Assembly (NCBI RefSeq): GCF_900460955.1
Contig: NZ_UFUW01000001.1
Location: 1,672,738-1,736,737, forward strand
DNA: 64,000 nucleotides
Source of the DNA: Cardiobacterium valvarum
GTDB taxonomy: Bacteria > Pseudomonadota > Gammaproteobacteria > Cardiobacteriales > Cardiobacteriaceae
Direction of reading: 5' to 3'
In this document: positions 8,876 to 16,796 of the stretch, piece after piece
Numbering within the stretch: the stretch's first letter is position 1
How the letters are laid out: every line of letters begins with the position of its first letter
Translations under genes and position numbers: made by a program
The notes under the pieces: generated by a model
Databases searched by the model: none
The model's input: only the letters and a program-made list of their open reading frames with translations
Told to the model about the DNA's origin: nothing

Positions 8876-9200
8876 ACGGTGAAGCGATAGCGTTTGAGCG
8901 CCTTGCAGATGCCGTTTTGCGAGCAGCCCAGACGTGCAGCCCTTTCCCATTGATAGTCATCAGGATGCTCGGCCACGTCTTGCCGGATGACTTCTTCTGT
9001 GAGAAGGCGAGGCGTAGAACGGCGGCTGCCTTTGGGTTGTGGCTGTTTCTTCCAGGTAGCAAGGGTGTTGGGGCTGATGCGGTGTCTGGCTGCCACTTCG
9101 CGATAGGTGCTATCTTCGAGTTCTGCAAGGATTTTTTTACGGATATGGGCTGGATAGGTCATGATTTTGATGGTTACTGTTTTTTTGCTATTTAACTATA
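8331..9200. mobile_element. IS630-family insertion sequence
   Basis: About 0.86 kb with two overlapping transposase frames on the minus strand. The ends carry an imperfect inverted repeat (TAAAGAGTAACGA at 8331 against TAAATAGCAAAAA reading in from 9194) and TA at each side, the usual IS630 target. The exact ends are uncertain by about ten bases: TA at 8338 and 9199 would instead rejoin the host gene in frame. It is inserted in the lipoprotein pseudogene. Confidence 0.85.
8812..9162 (-). CDS. IS630 transposase, N-terminal DNA-binding frame (orfA)
   Basis: The 116-residue frame starts at ATG 9162 and holds two helix-turn-helix units (YREVAARHRISPNTLATWKK and RLGCSQNGICKALKRY), as in IS630 N-terminal parts. 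Near its end the codons AAA AAA AAG provide a slip site. A -1 shift joins it to the catalytic frame with a natural sequence (KKDFRHRKADEEKRREFL). Confidence 0.85.
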   Translation of the reverse strand: MTYPAHIRKKILAELEDSTYREVAARHRISPNTLATWKKQPQPKGSRRSTPRLLTEEVIRQDVAEHPDDYQWERAARLGCSQNGICKALKRYRFTVKKKTSATARQTKKNAVNSSK

Positions 9201-9596
9201 CATCACACATGACAATACCGACTACATCTTCAGCCAGGACGCCTTCACCACCAATATGCCGAGCTGAGGCATCGTCGAATATGACGGCGATGCGGCGGTT
9301 GGCCGTAATGGTGTCGCCGATGCCGATTTCACCGTCAACTTCGGCAACAAGACATTGAGCGGGTGTATCAAAGCAGAGCGGGACAGCAATATTCAATTCA
9401 ATCCGATCTGTCTGATCGCCACCATTAACGGCAGCACCAACAGTGCGGGCGTCAACACCGCCGGTCATTCCTACGGCGATAACGCCCGCGAATTGGGCGG
9501 CATTTTCCACGACAGCACGCAGAACCTGAGCGGCAGCTACGGCGCTATGCGTGATGACGACTGAATCCGGCCTCACCCAGTCGTCATACATGACAA

Positions 9597-9680
9597 AAAT
9601 CCGCCAAGCGGCGTAAATCCTAGACCCACCAAGCGGCGTAAAACCTAGGCCCGCCAAGCGGCATAAAATCTGGGCCCGCC
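9597..9680. repeat. Four degenerate 25-bp intergenic repeat units
   Basis: Four near copies of the CCGCCAAGCGG core spaced by about 25 bases and joined by linkers of the TAAATCCTAGGCCC type. This is the inverse orientation of the array at 16498. It lies between the broken lipoprotein gene and a terminator. Confidence 0.85.
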
Positions 9681-9683
9681 AAT

Positions 9684-9714
9684 TAAAGAGCCCCGCTTAA
9701 GCGGGGTTCTTTTC
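9684..9714. terminator. Bidirectional terminator
   Basis: AGCCCCGCTTAAGCGGGGTT forms a strong stem flanked by A-rich and T-rich ends. It separates the lipoprotein pseudogene from the convergent DUF945 gene. Confidence 0.8.
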
Positions 9715-9736
9715 TGCAATGTAATGACGACAGTAG

Positions 9737-11458
9737 TCAGAAGGGCAGCGGGTTGCCATTCAGCTCGATTTTGCCTTCTTTACCCTCGATTTTGACGCGG
9801 TATTCGTCGCCTTCAAGTGTGACGAACATGGCGCCTTGCTGTTCAACCATTTCGCTGAAACCGAGCTTATCTACCAGCGATTTGCTGACACGGAGTTCGG
9901 CATGCAAGTCAAGGTTGTTTTTCAGCAGGTCTTGCAGCGGCAGCGGGTTCTCCTGCGCACCGTCAATAGCTTTTTGCCATTCTTCTGCTGTGACCGGGCT
10001 GTCGCTGCGGATACCAACATTAGCGGTCAGCTGTGCCTTACCGCTGTCGGTTTGCACTTCGATCTCGGTATTGAAGCGGGTTTTGTTCTTAATAATCTCG
10101 TTCGCGGCAACCTGGAACTTGCTCTGTGCTTCCGGTGGCAGATCAGTCTTGCCGGCGGCAAGATGTGGATTAAGCAGTTGCAGGCCTTCGGTCAAAGAGG
10201 TGTTGGCGGCAGCCGAGAGTTCATTCAAGCCGACATGAAGGCGCAGGCTTTGCGGCTCAACCGACAACATCGGGATAGCCTGTTTCAGTGAAGTACCATC
10301 GAGTTTGAACACAAAAGTCCCGGCGGTGTCATAGTTGCCCGCTGCGCTTTTCTTGGTGTCCGCCTTGATGTTGATATCACCCAGATTAATGGCTTCATTG
10401 TTGCGGCTGACACGGATACCGTTGGCATTGATGTCGAAAGTACCCAAATAAGTCCCCAGCGCGCTATCGAACTTCACGCCTTCCCCTTTGCCGTCAATAC
10501 CTGCGATCTCGAAGGTAGAAAGACCATCGGTATTGGTGGTTTCGGTCTTTATCGGATCAACTTTAAGCGAGAAAGTGCCGTCTTCCTTGATATCCATCGC
10601 GCCTTTGACGGGGGCGATACTGACCGTTGCGCTGTCGCCGTCTTCTTTATCGCTGGCGGTAAACGTCAGCGGCTCGAGAGTGAAGTCAAGGCCATAAATG
10701 CCTTCCGCCAGTGTTTTGCTGTTGTAGCGGACGTTGTAGCTGAGGCCCTTGAAATCGAGGCTGTCATCATCTTTCTGGTACTGGAAGGGCGTAATGGTCG
10801 CGTTGGCAACAGCATTGTCATCGGCAAGCAGGTCGGTGCGCAGTTGCAGATGTTCAAACACTGTATTGATGCCATCGCCGGCAGCCGTTGCCTTGTCGGC
10901 TGGTTTCTCCTCAGTCGGTTTTTCCTCGCCTGTCTTCCCGTCGGCTGTATTTTCCCCGGTTGTCTGTTGCCCGACGGAACCACCGAAATTATCAATGAAC
11001 GTCTTGATGGCTTCCGGATTGTCGATTTTATGTTCGACCTGCGCCACGATACCTTTATCCAGCAATTCTTTGTTGTAGGTGATGGTATCGGTGAAATTCA
11101 GGATAACGGGCTGGACACTTTCACCATAAACCGCCGGGTTGAGATCCAGCGTCAGGCTCGCCTTGGCAGTCGCGCCCTGCTCGTTCTTCTGATAATCACT
11201 GACGCTGTAATCGTACTTGCGGAAAAGATTGGCGTTCGGACCAGTCGCATAGAACTTTTCATAAAGCGCATTGGCTTGTGCCGCATCTTCTTTATAACGC
11301 GCCTCAATCTGCTCGGCGTTTTGCGCAGTGGGAGCAACCTTGTTTTCAGCCGATTGTTCGGTGGCAGCGCTTTTTTCTGCCGGTTTCTTCTGATCGTCGC
11401 AAGCACTGAGCAGCGCCGCAGCGGTGAGGATGGCAAGCGCCAGTTGATTCTTTTTCAT
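9737..11458 (-). CDS. DUF945 (YdgA-like) lipoprotein
   Basis: The 573-residue protein starts with a lipoprotein signal (MKKNQLALAIL, LLSAC, C20), followed by an acidic and lysine-rich linker. The main part fits the DUF945/YdgA family by its N-terminal layout (ALYEKFYATGPN-like start, repeated beta-rich segments) and size. A TGEN/EEKP low-complexity insert sits near residues 165-190. The biochemical role of the family is not established; it is a cell-envelope protein. ATG 11458 has AGGAAAAC upstream, and TATAAT lies about 35 bases before the start. A second DUF945-like gene is at 16797. Confidence 0.75.
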   Translation of the reverse strand: MKKNQLALAILTAAALLSACDDQKKPAEKSAATEQSAENKVAPTAQNAEQIEARYKEDAAQANALYEKFYATGPNANLFRKYDYSVSDYQKNEQGATAKASLTLDLNPAVYGESVQPVILNFTDTITYNKELLDKGIVAQVEHKIDNPEAIKTFIDNFGGSVGQQTTGENTADGKTGEEKPTEEKPADKATAAGDGINTVFEHLQLRTDLLADDNAVANATITPFQYQKDDDSLDFKGLSYNVRYNSKTLAEGIYGLDFTLEPLTFTASDKEDGDSATVSIAPVKGAMDIKEDGTFSLKVDPIKTETTNTDGLSTFEIAGIDGKGEGVKFDSALGTYLGTFDINANGIRVSRNNEAINLGDINIKADTKKSAAGNYDTAGTFVFKLDGTSLKQAIPMLSVEPQSLRLHVGLNELSAAANTSLTEGLQLLNPHLAAGKTDLPPEAQSKFQVAANEIIKNKTRFNTEIEVQTDSGKAQLTANVGIRSDSPVTAEEWQKAIDGAQENPLPLQDLLKNNLDLHAELRVSKSLVDKLGFSEMVEQQGAMFVTLEGDEYRVKIEGKEGKIELNGNPLPF

Positions 11459-11587
11459 CGTGTTTTCCTGTGGCTGTGGGTGAGAAATCAGATGGATTAT
11501 AACGACTGCTGTGTTTTTATGGGCATACGTTATGGTTATTTTTCACCTGCCAAGCGGGGCAGGAGCGCCGTCTGTTTGTGATCAGGT

Positions 11588-12208
11588 TCAGAAAGGAGCG
11601 GCGAGATGGAAGGTCTGGCGGATGCCGTGCAGATTGGTGGCGGTGAGGGTTTCCGCATGCAGCATCAGGCGCGGCGCGGATGAGAGATGTTCATCGGCAT
11701 AGAATTCGTCGCCGAGGATGGGGTGGCCGATGGCGGCGAGGTGGACGCGCAGTTGGTGGCTGCGGCCGGTGTGCGGAGTAAGGGCGACGCGGCTATTGCC
11801 ATTTTCTTCGGCGAGAACCTGATAGCTGGTGTGTGCGCTTTTGCCGTGTACGTAATCGATTTTTTGCCGGGGGCGGCGTTCCCAGTCGGTGATGAGCGGG
11901 TAATGGATATCGCCGTTGGTTTGCGCGAGGATACCGTGGACGAGGGCGATGTAGCGTTTGCCGACGCGGCGTGCGGCAAATTCTTGTTTGTAGTGGCGTT
12001 CGGCGATTTTGTGTTTAGCGATGAGCAGCAGGCCGCCGGTTGCCATGTCGAGGCGGTGCGCGGCCATGGCTTCCGGCGCAATTTCCTGGCAGCGGCTTTG
12101 TACGCTGTCGTATTTTTCTTCCCCCCGCCCGGGCACGGACAGCAGCCCCGCCGGTTTGTTGATGACGAGGATGTCGGGGTCTTCGTAGTGGATGTCGAGG
12201 TCGGGCAT
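11588..12208 (-). CDS. rluA: rRNA/tRNA pseudouridine synthase RluA
   Basis: At 206 residues this is the short RluA type (E. coli 219), which lacks the S4 domain of RluC/RluD. It contains the catalytic motif HRLDMATGG (D54), and KRYIALVHG, PHTGRSHQLRVHL and GHPILGDEFYA follow in order. The MATGG form after the aspartate is close to E. coli RluA, which modifies 23S U746 and U32 of several tRNAs. Its ATG overlaps the gpsA stop (ATGA), so it is the last gene of the secB-gpsA-rluA set. Confidence 0.92.
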   Translation of the reverse strand: MPDLDIHYEDPDILVINKPAGLLSVPGRGEEKYDSVQSRCQEIAPEAMAAHRLDMATGGLLLIAKHKIAERHYKQEFAARRVGKRYIALVHGILAQTNGDIHYPLITDWERRPRQKIDYVHGKSAHTSYQVLAEENGNSRVALTPHTGRSHQLRVHLAAIGHPILGDEFYADEHLSSAPRLMLHAETLTATNLHGIRQTFHLAAPF

Positions 12209-13203
12209 CAGTGCCGTTCTTGTTTGATGTCGCGCGCGAGCAGGCTGGCGATGGTGTCGTGCAGGCTGATTTCGCCAGCAAGCATGTGGTGCAGGTGGGT
12301 CGTGATGGGCATACGGATGCCGTGTGCCTGTGCGAGGGTATAGGTATCGTGGGTAGCACCTTCGCCTTCGACGGTCTGGCCGATCGCGGCCTTGGCGTCT
12401 GCCGCACTTTGTCCGCGTCCGAGGGCGAGGCCGAAGCGGCGGTTGCGCGATTGGTCATCGGTGCAGGTGAGGACGAGGTCGCCCATGCCGGCAAGGCCCA
12501 TCAGGGTTTCTTCATGCGCACCGAGGGAGGTCGCCAAGCGGGTAATTTCGCGCAAGCCGCGCGTAATGAGGGCAGCACGGGCGTTCGCACCGCAGCCGAG
12601 GCCGTCAGCAATGCCGGTTGCGATGGCGATGACGTTTTTCACGGCGCCACCGACCTGGATGCCGATAAGGTCGTTACTGGTGTAGCAAAGGAAGTTGCTG
12701 CCGTGGTAGTAGTGGGCGATGTGTTCTGCGAGGGCGTTATCGGCAGCGGCGATGGTCACGGCGGTAGGCTGCCCGGCGGCGACTTCTTTGGCGAAGCTGG
12801 GGCCGGCCAGGATGGCGTGTGGGTGATTGGCGCCGATGGTGTCATGGAAAACGTCGCTAAGCAGTCGTCCGCTGCCCGCTTCGAAACCTTTAATGGCCCA
12901 CATCAGCGGGATATCGCGCAAATGCGGTTTGAGATCCACGAGTAGTCCCGCGAAGGCGCGGCTGGGGACGACGGCAAGGATGAGCGAAGCGTCATGCACA
13001 GCGGCAGCAAGGTCGTCGCTGATGCCGAGATTGTCCGGCAGGGCGATGCCGGGCAGATAGCGGCTATTTTCGCGCGCTGAAATGAGCGCCGCCGCATGTT
13101 CGCGGCGGTGGGCCCAAAGGGTGATATCGTGCCGGTTGCGGGCAAGTTGCAGGGCCAGTGCGGTGCCCCAGCTGCCCGCACCAAGGACGGTGATGCGCGC
13201 CAT
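12208..13203 (-). CDS. gpsA: Glycerol-3-phosphate dehydrogenase [NAD(P)+]
   Basis: The 331-residue enzyme reduces dihydroxyacetone phosphate to sn-glycerol-3-phosphate for phospholipid synthesis. The Rossmann motif is VLGAGSWGTALA at residues 5-16. AILAGPSFAKEVA near 137 and the catalytic lysine region GGAVKNVIAIATG near 189 are present, as is LVLTCTDDQSRNRRFG near 250. Length matches E. coli GpsA (339). It overlaps secB upstream (TAATG) and rluA downstream. Pairing of secB with gpsA is common in gammaproteobacteria. Confidence 0.96.
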   Translation of the reverse strand: MARITVLGAGSWGTALALQLARNRHDITLWAHRREHAAALISARENSRYLPGIALPDNLGISDDLAAAVHDASLILAVVPSRAFAGLLVDLKPHLRDIPLMWAIKGFEAGSGRLLSDVFHDTIGANHPHAILAGPSFAKEVAAGQPTAVTIAAADNALAEHIAHYYHGSNFLCYTSNDLIGIQVGGAVKNVIAIATGIADGLGCGANARAALITRGLREITRLATSLGAHEETLMGLAGMGDLVLTCTDDQSRNRRFGLALGRGQSAADAKAAIGQTVEGEGATHDTYTLAQAHGIRMPITTHLHHMLAGEISLHDTIASLLARDIKQERH

Positions 13204-13670
13204 TATTGCGTCGGCTGTCCGTCTTGCTGTTCGGCAGCTTGTTGCAGGCGTTGCTGGTACATGATGTCGAAGTTGATAGGCTGCAGGTAGAGGTTGGGGA
13301 AGCCGGCGCGATTGATGGCGCTACTGATGGCTTCGCGCGCGTAGGGATAGAGGGTGGTCGGGCAATAGACGTTCAGTGCGTGGTGCAGTTGGGCATCCGG
13401 CAGGCCGCTGATTTCGAAGACGCCGTTCTGCGCGACTTCCACGAGATAGATGACACGTTCGCCGTTTTTGGCGGTAACAGTCAGACGCAGCTTGATGTTG
13501 TAGTGGTTGTCTTCCGGCAGTTTCTGGATTTCGTGGGCAACGCCAAGACTGATTTCCGGGTTGAGTTCTTGCTGGAAGATTTCCGGAGCGTGCGGGACTT
13601 CCACCGAGATATCGCTGACGTAGATTTTGCGGATATCGAGGACGATTTGGGTTTGTTGTTCTTCGCTCAT
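13203..13670 (-). CDS. secB: Protein-export chaperone SecB
   Basis: From ATG 13670 the product is 155 residues, the same as E. coli SecB. It binds unfolded precursors as a tetramer and passes them to SecA. The family core is clear: FQQELNPEISLGVAHEI in the middle, then YLVEVAQNGVFEISG and NVYCPTTLYPYAREAIS. The C-terminus is glutamine-rich (QQRLQQAAEQQDGQPTQ) and lacks an obvious acidic cluster. GGAGTCTCCTG precedes the start. A longer reading from 13739 is possible but adds residues without family match. Confidence 0.95.
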   Translation of the reverse strand: MSEEQQTQIVLDIRKIYVSDISVEVPHAPEIFQQELNPEISLGVAHEIQKLPEDNHYNIKLRLTVTAKNGERVIYLVEVAQNGVFEISGLPDAQLHHALNVYCPTTLYPYAREAISSAINRAGFPNLYLQPINFDIMYQQRLQQAAEQQDGQPTQ

Positions 13671-13783
13671 CAGGAGACTCCTTATGTATTTAACGGATGG
13701 GAAAGCGGCGCGGGATGCGCCGCTAAACGGGGCGTGCATTGTACGGCTTTTGCCGCAAGCGGCCTAATCGGGCGAGGCCGTGA

Positions 13784-13933
13784 CTAGCGCTGCTCATTCA
13801 TGCAACACGGGCAACCCGGTGAATGTTCCTCGCCGTCATCGTCCTCGCTGCGTTTCGCATAGCGCCACAACAGCGTCTCGCCCTTGACTTCTTCCTGCGG
13901 CGCGTCAGCCGTCTCTGTACGCGGCGGCGTCAT
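13784..13933 (-). CDS. Small protein with C-terminal CPCC motif, coupled to gshB
   Basis: The 49-residue reading starts at ATG 13933, overlapping the gshB stop (ATGA) with GGAAG upstream, so translation is probably coupled. It is charged, with an acidic stretch SEDDDGEEH followed by GCPCC near the end. I do not recognise a family. The cysteine pair next to glutathione synthetase suggests metal or thiol chemistry, but this is inference from position only. Confidence 0.5.
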   Translation of the reverse strand: MTPPRTETADAPQEEVKGETLLWRYAKRSEDDDGEEHSPGCPCCMNEQR

Positions 13934-14862
13934 TCTTCCAGCCCCTGCCAGAAACGTTCGGCAATCTTTTGCCCCGTCGCCTTTTCGATCTCGCGCATAC
14001 ACGTCGGGCTGGTCACATTCAATTCCGTCAAATAGCCGCCGATGACATCCAGCCCAACCAGATAAAGGCGTTCGGCGGCGAGCAGCGGCTGCACCTGCTC
14101 GACAATCCACCATTCCCGCTCGGTAAGCGGCTGTACCACGCCGCGCCCACCGGCAGCGAGATTGGCGCGGAACTCCCCTTCGGCGGGCAGACGGGCGAGA
14201 CCGTAATCGGCCGCCTCGCCGTTAATCACCAGAATCCGCTTGTCGCCCTCCGTAACCTTGTCGAGATAGCGCTGCACCATCAGCGTTTGCAGGCCATCGG
14301 GATTCATCGCATCCAGAATGGCATTGGTGTTTTTGTCGCCGAGGGTGAGCTTGAACACGCCGCTGCCACCCATACCGTCCAGCGGTTTTGCCACCACCTC
14401 ACCGAACTCGCGCAGAAACGCCAAAATCTCGTCACGCGACTTGCTAATCAGCGTTTCCGGCGTACATTGCGGCAGGCGGGTAATCGCAAACTTCTCATTC
14501 ATATCGCGCAGTGCCTGCGGCGGATTGACCACCCGCACACCCTGTGCTTCCAGCAAATCCAGCATATAACTGTCGTAGATATAGCGCAGATTGAAAGGCG
14601 GATCCTTGCGCTGCAACACCACATCCACCTCGCACAAATCGATCACCTCTTCATTGAGCACGCGGAAAAAATCCTCATCCTGATCAACGAGCCGCACCGT
14701 GCGCACATAGGCCTGCACATTGCCGTCGCGCACCTGCCAGTCACCCTGGTCGAACACCATCATCCGGTGCCCGCGTGCCTGCGCCGCCAGCATCAGGGCA
14801 AACGTCGTGTCCTTATAAGGCTTGATTGACGCCAAATCATCCATCAACACTGCAATATCCAT
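13930..14862 (-). CDS. gshB: Glutathione synthetase
   Basis: From ATG 14862 (GAGG seven bases upstream) the protein has 310 residues (E. coli 315). It joins gamma-glutamylcysteine to glycine using ATP. The MDIAVLMDDLASIKPYKDTT start is the classic N-terminus; VVLQRKDPPFN lies near 79, and the ATP-grasp part has VAKPLDGMGGSGVF near 155 and LDVIGGYLTELNVTSPTC near 270. It is divergent from gshA with a 74-base gap, so the two steps of glutathione synthesis may share control. Confidence 0.96.
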   Translation of the reverse strand: MDIAVLMDDLASIKPYKDTTFALMLAAQARGHRMMVFDQGDWQVRDGNVQAYVRTVRLVDQDEDFFRVLNEEVIDLCEVDVVLQRKDPPFNLRYIYDSYMLDLLEAQGVRVVNPPQALRDMNEKFAITRLPQCTPETLISKSRDEILAFLREFGEVVAKPLDGMGGSGVFKLTLGDKNTNAILDAMNPDGLQTLMVQRYLDKVTEGDKRILVINGEAADYGLARLPAEGEFRANLAAGGRGVVQPLTEREWWIVEQVQPLLAAERLYLVGLDVIGGYLTELNVTSPTCMREIEKATGQKIAERFWQGLEE

Positions 14863-14936
14863 CACACACCTCACACAAAAAAACAGAGATCACATCATAC
14901 GCTATCATGCCGCCGAACCCCTACGGACCAACCACC

Positions 14937-16454
14937 ATGCACACCCTGCCCCTCGCTCACGGCAACATCGGCATCGAACGCGAAACCCTGCGCACCAATC
15001 CTGATGCCACCCTCGCCAGCACCGCCCACCCCGCCGCTCTCGGCAGCGCCTATACCCACCCGAACATCACCACCGACTACGCCGAAACCCTGCTTGAACT
15101 CGTTACCGACCCGCACCCCACGCCGGACGCTGCTTATGCCCAACTGCTCAGCCTGCACCGCTACTGCGCGCAGCACATCGACGATGAACAACTGTGGCCG
15201 GGCAGCATGCCCTGCATCCTGCCGGCAAGCGACGATGCCATCGCCATCGGCTACTACGGCACGAGCAACGGCGGCAAAATGCGCCGCCTCTACCGCGAAG
15301 GCCTGGCGCACCGCTACGGCAAAACCATGCAAATGATCAGCGGCATCCACTACAACTACTCACCGCCCGCCGCGCTGTGGCAGGCACTCGCCGCGCGCGA
15401 CGGCGAAACCGTGACGCAGGACTACATCAACCGCCGCTACATGGGCGCACTGCGCGCCAACAGCCGCCACGCCTGGCTCATCAACTACCTCTACGGTGCC
15501 AGCCCCACCGTGCATGACAGCTTCCGCCCCGCGCACAACATCCTGGAACCGCTGGCCGCACACACCCTCGGCTGGCGCGGCGCAACCAGCCTGCGCATGA
15601 GCGAACTTGGCTACCAGAACAAAACCGCCTTCACCGTCAGCAACAACGACCTCGCCACCTATGTGCGCGACCTTGCCAGCGCCGTCGCCACCCCCGCGCC
15701 GCGCTTCGAGCACATTGGCCTCTACCACGCCGACGGCAGCCGCAAACAAATCAGCACCCACATCCTGCAAATCGCCAACGAATACTACGCCGCTGCCCGC
15801 CCCAAACAGCCATTGCGCAACAACGAACTGCCGACGCTGGCGCTTGCCACACGCGGCATCGCCTACCTCGAACTGCGCCTGACCGATATCAACCCCGAAG
15901 ACCCCTGCGGAATCAGCCCCGCGCAGCTGAAAGTCCTCGAAACCTACCTGCTCTACTGCATCCTGCATCCCGAAGGACCACAGGATCATGCCGTGCGCGA
16001 CGAAAACGACCATAACCGCCTGCGCACCGCCTGTTGCGGCCTGAGCGGCGGTTTCTCTCTCAAACAGGCGCGCCGTGACCGTCCCATCCAGGACGCCGCC
16101 CTCGAACTGCTTGCCGCCATGCAGCCCATCGCCGCCCGCCTTGATGCCGAACGCGGTGGCAACGCCAGTACAGATGCCCTCGCCGCACTCACCCGCGAAG
16201 TCGCAGACAAAACCCACCTGCCCTACCGCGCCCAGGTGGGCAACCGCGAAGGCTTCCTCGCTTACCACCTTGCCTGGCGTGACAAACACCACGCCACCCT
16301 GCACCAGCCACTGCCGGAAGCAGAACGCGCCGCGCTTGCCGCCCAGGCCGCCGCCAGCCTCAGCAAACAAGCAGAAATCGAAGCCCGCCCACAAGAGGAT
16401 TTTGAGACCTACCTGCGCGAACACTTCGCCCCGCTGCAACAGTTGCTGGATTGA
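14937..16454 (+). CDS. gshA: Glutamate-cysteine ligase (class I GshA)
   Basis: The first step of glutathione synthesis. The family signature GIERETLR is near the N-terminus, then HPAALGSAYTHPNITTDYAE and the metal-site region MQMISGIHYNYS. Starting at ATG 14937 gives 505 residues (E. coli 518). An alternative ATG at 14907 gives 515 and cannot be excluded, since neither has a strong ribosome site. A TATCAT at 14904, which might be a -10 box, favours the later start. A tandem-repeat array begins 43 bases after the stop. Confidence 0.93.
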   Translation: MHTLPLAHGNIGIERETLRTNPDATLASTAHPAALGSAYTHPNITTDYAETLLELVTDPHPTPDAAYAQLLSLHRYCAQHIDDEQLWPGSMPCILPASDDAIAIGYYGTSNGGKMRRLYREGLAHRYGKTMQMISGIHYNYSPPAALWQALAARDGETVTQDYINRRYMGALRANSRHAWLINYLYGASPTVHDSFRPAHNILEPLAAHTLGWRGATSLRMSELGYQNKTAFTVSNNDLATYVRDLASAVATPAPRFEHIGLYHADGSRKQISTHILQIANEYYAAARPKQPLRNNELPTLALATRGIAYLELRLTDINPEDPCGISPAQLKVLETYLLYCILHPEGPQDHAVRDENDHNRLRTACCGLSGGFSLKQARRDRPIQDAALELLAAMQPIAARLDAERGGNASTDALAALTREVADKTHLPYRAQVGNREGFLAYHLAWRDKHHATLHQPLPEAERAALAAQAAASLSKQAEIEARPQEDFETYLREHFAPLQQLLD

Positions 16455-16497
16455 TAGCCGGCGTGCTTTGTGCACGACCTTCGTACACAGCAAAAAA

Positions 16498-16696
16498 CGC
16501 CGCTTGGCGAGGCCAGTAATTACGCCGCTTGGCGAGCCCAGTAATGACGCCGCTTGGCGGACCCAGTAACTACGCCGCTTGGCGGGCCCAGTAATGACGC
16601 CGCTTGGCTGGCCAGTAATGACGCCGCTCGGCGGGTCCAGTAATGACGCCGCTTGGCGGGTTCAGTACTTACACCGTTTGGCGGGCCCAGTCACTA
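16498..16696. repeat. 25-bp tandem repeat array, 8 copies
   Basis: Eight head-to-tail units, seven of 25 bases and one of 24. Each begins with the CGCCGCTTGGCG core and ends with a CCCAGTAATGA-like linker. Cores are more conserved than linkers. The whole gap between gshA and the next gene (16455-16796) holds only this array plus a short unique segment that must contain the promoter of the DUF945 gene. Confidence 0.95.
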
Positions 16697-16796
16697 CGCC
16701 GCCTTGTCTCATTCCTATTTGAACGGTGACCACATAATAATTGTCGAAACCCCATAAAAACCCTACACTTAGCCCATCGCCACCCGCAACAATACC

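Larger units (their letters stand above)
7927..9564 (+). pseudogene. Slam-dependent/TbpB-like surface lipoprotein, broken by IS630 and frameshifts
   Basis: The start is a lipoprotein signal (MNKFSLVLM, lipobox LLAAC, C19). Read in shifting frames, the rest gives phrases of TbpB-barrel surface lipoproteins: GVTFNSVRHAKALNSTRLGV, GIYVDGLPNIRSN, YKNFLVSGHNYRNSRFGY, then after the insertion YDGDAAVGRNG, VNFGNKTLSG and ELGGIFHDSTQNLSGSYGA. At least three frameshifts are visible: at the A7 run near 8000, near 8098 and near 8168. There is also an in-frame TGA at about 9265 and the IS at about 8331-9200. Such lipoproteins are flipped to the outer surface by Slam and bind host factors. It is no longer functional. 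Confidence 0.8.

Noticed and set aside
16498-16696. CRISPR array
   Set aside because: Units are contiguous 25-base tandem repeats; there are no unique spacers of constant length and no cas genes in the window.
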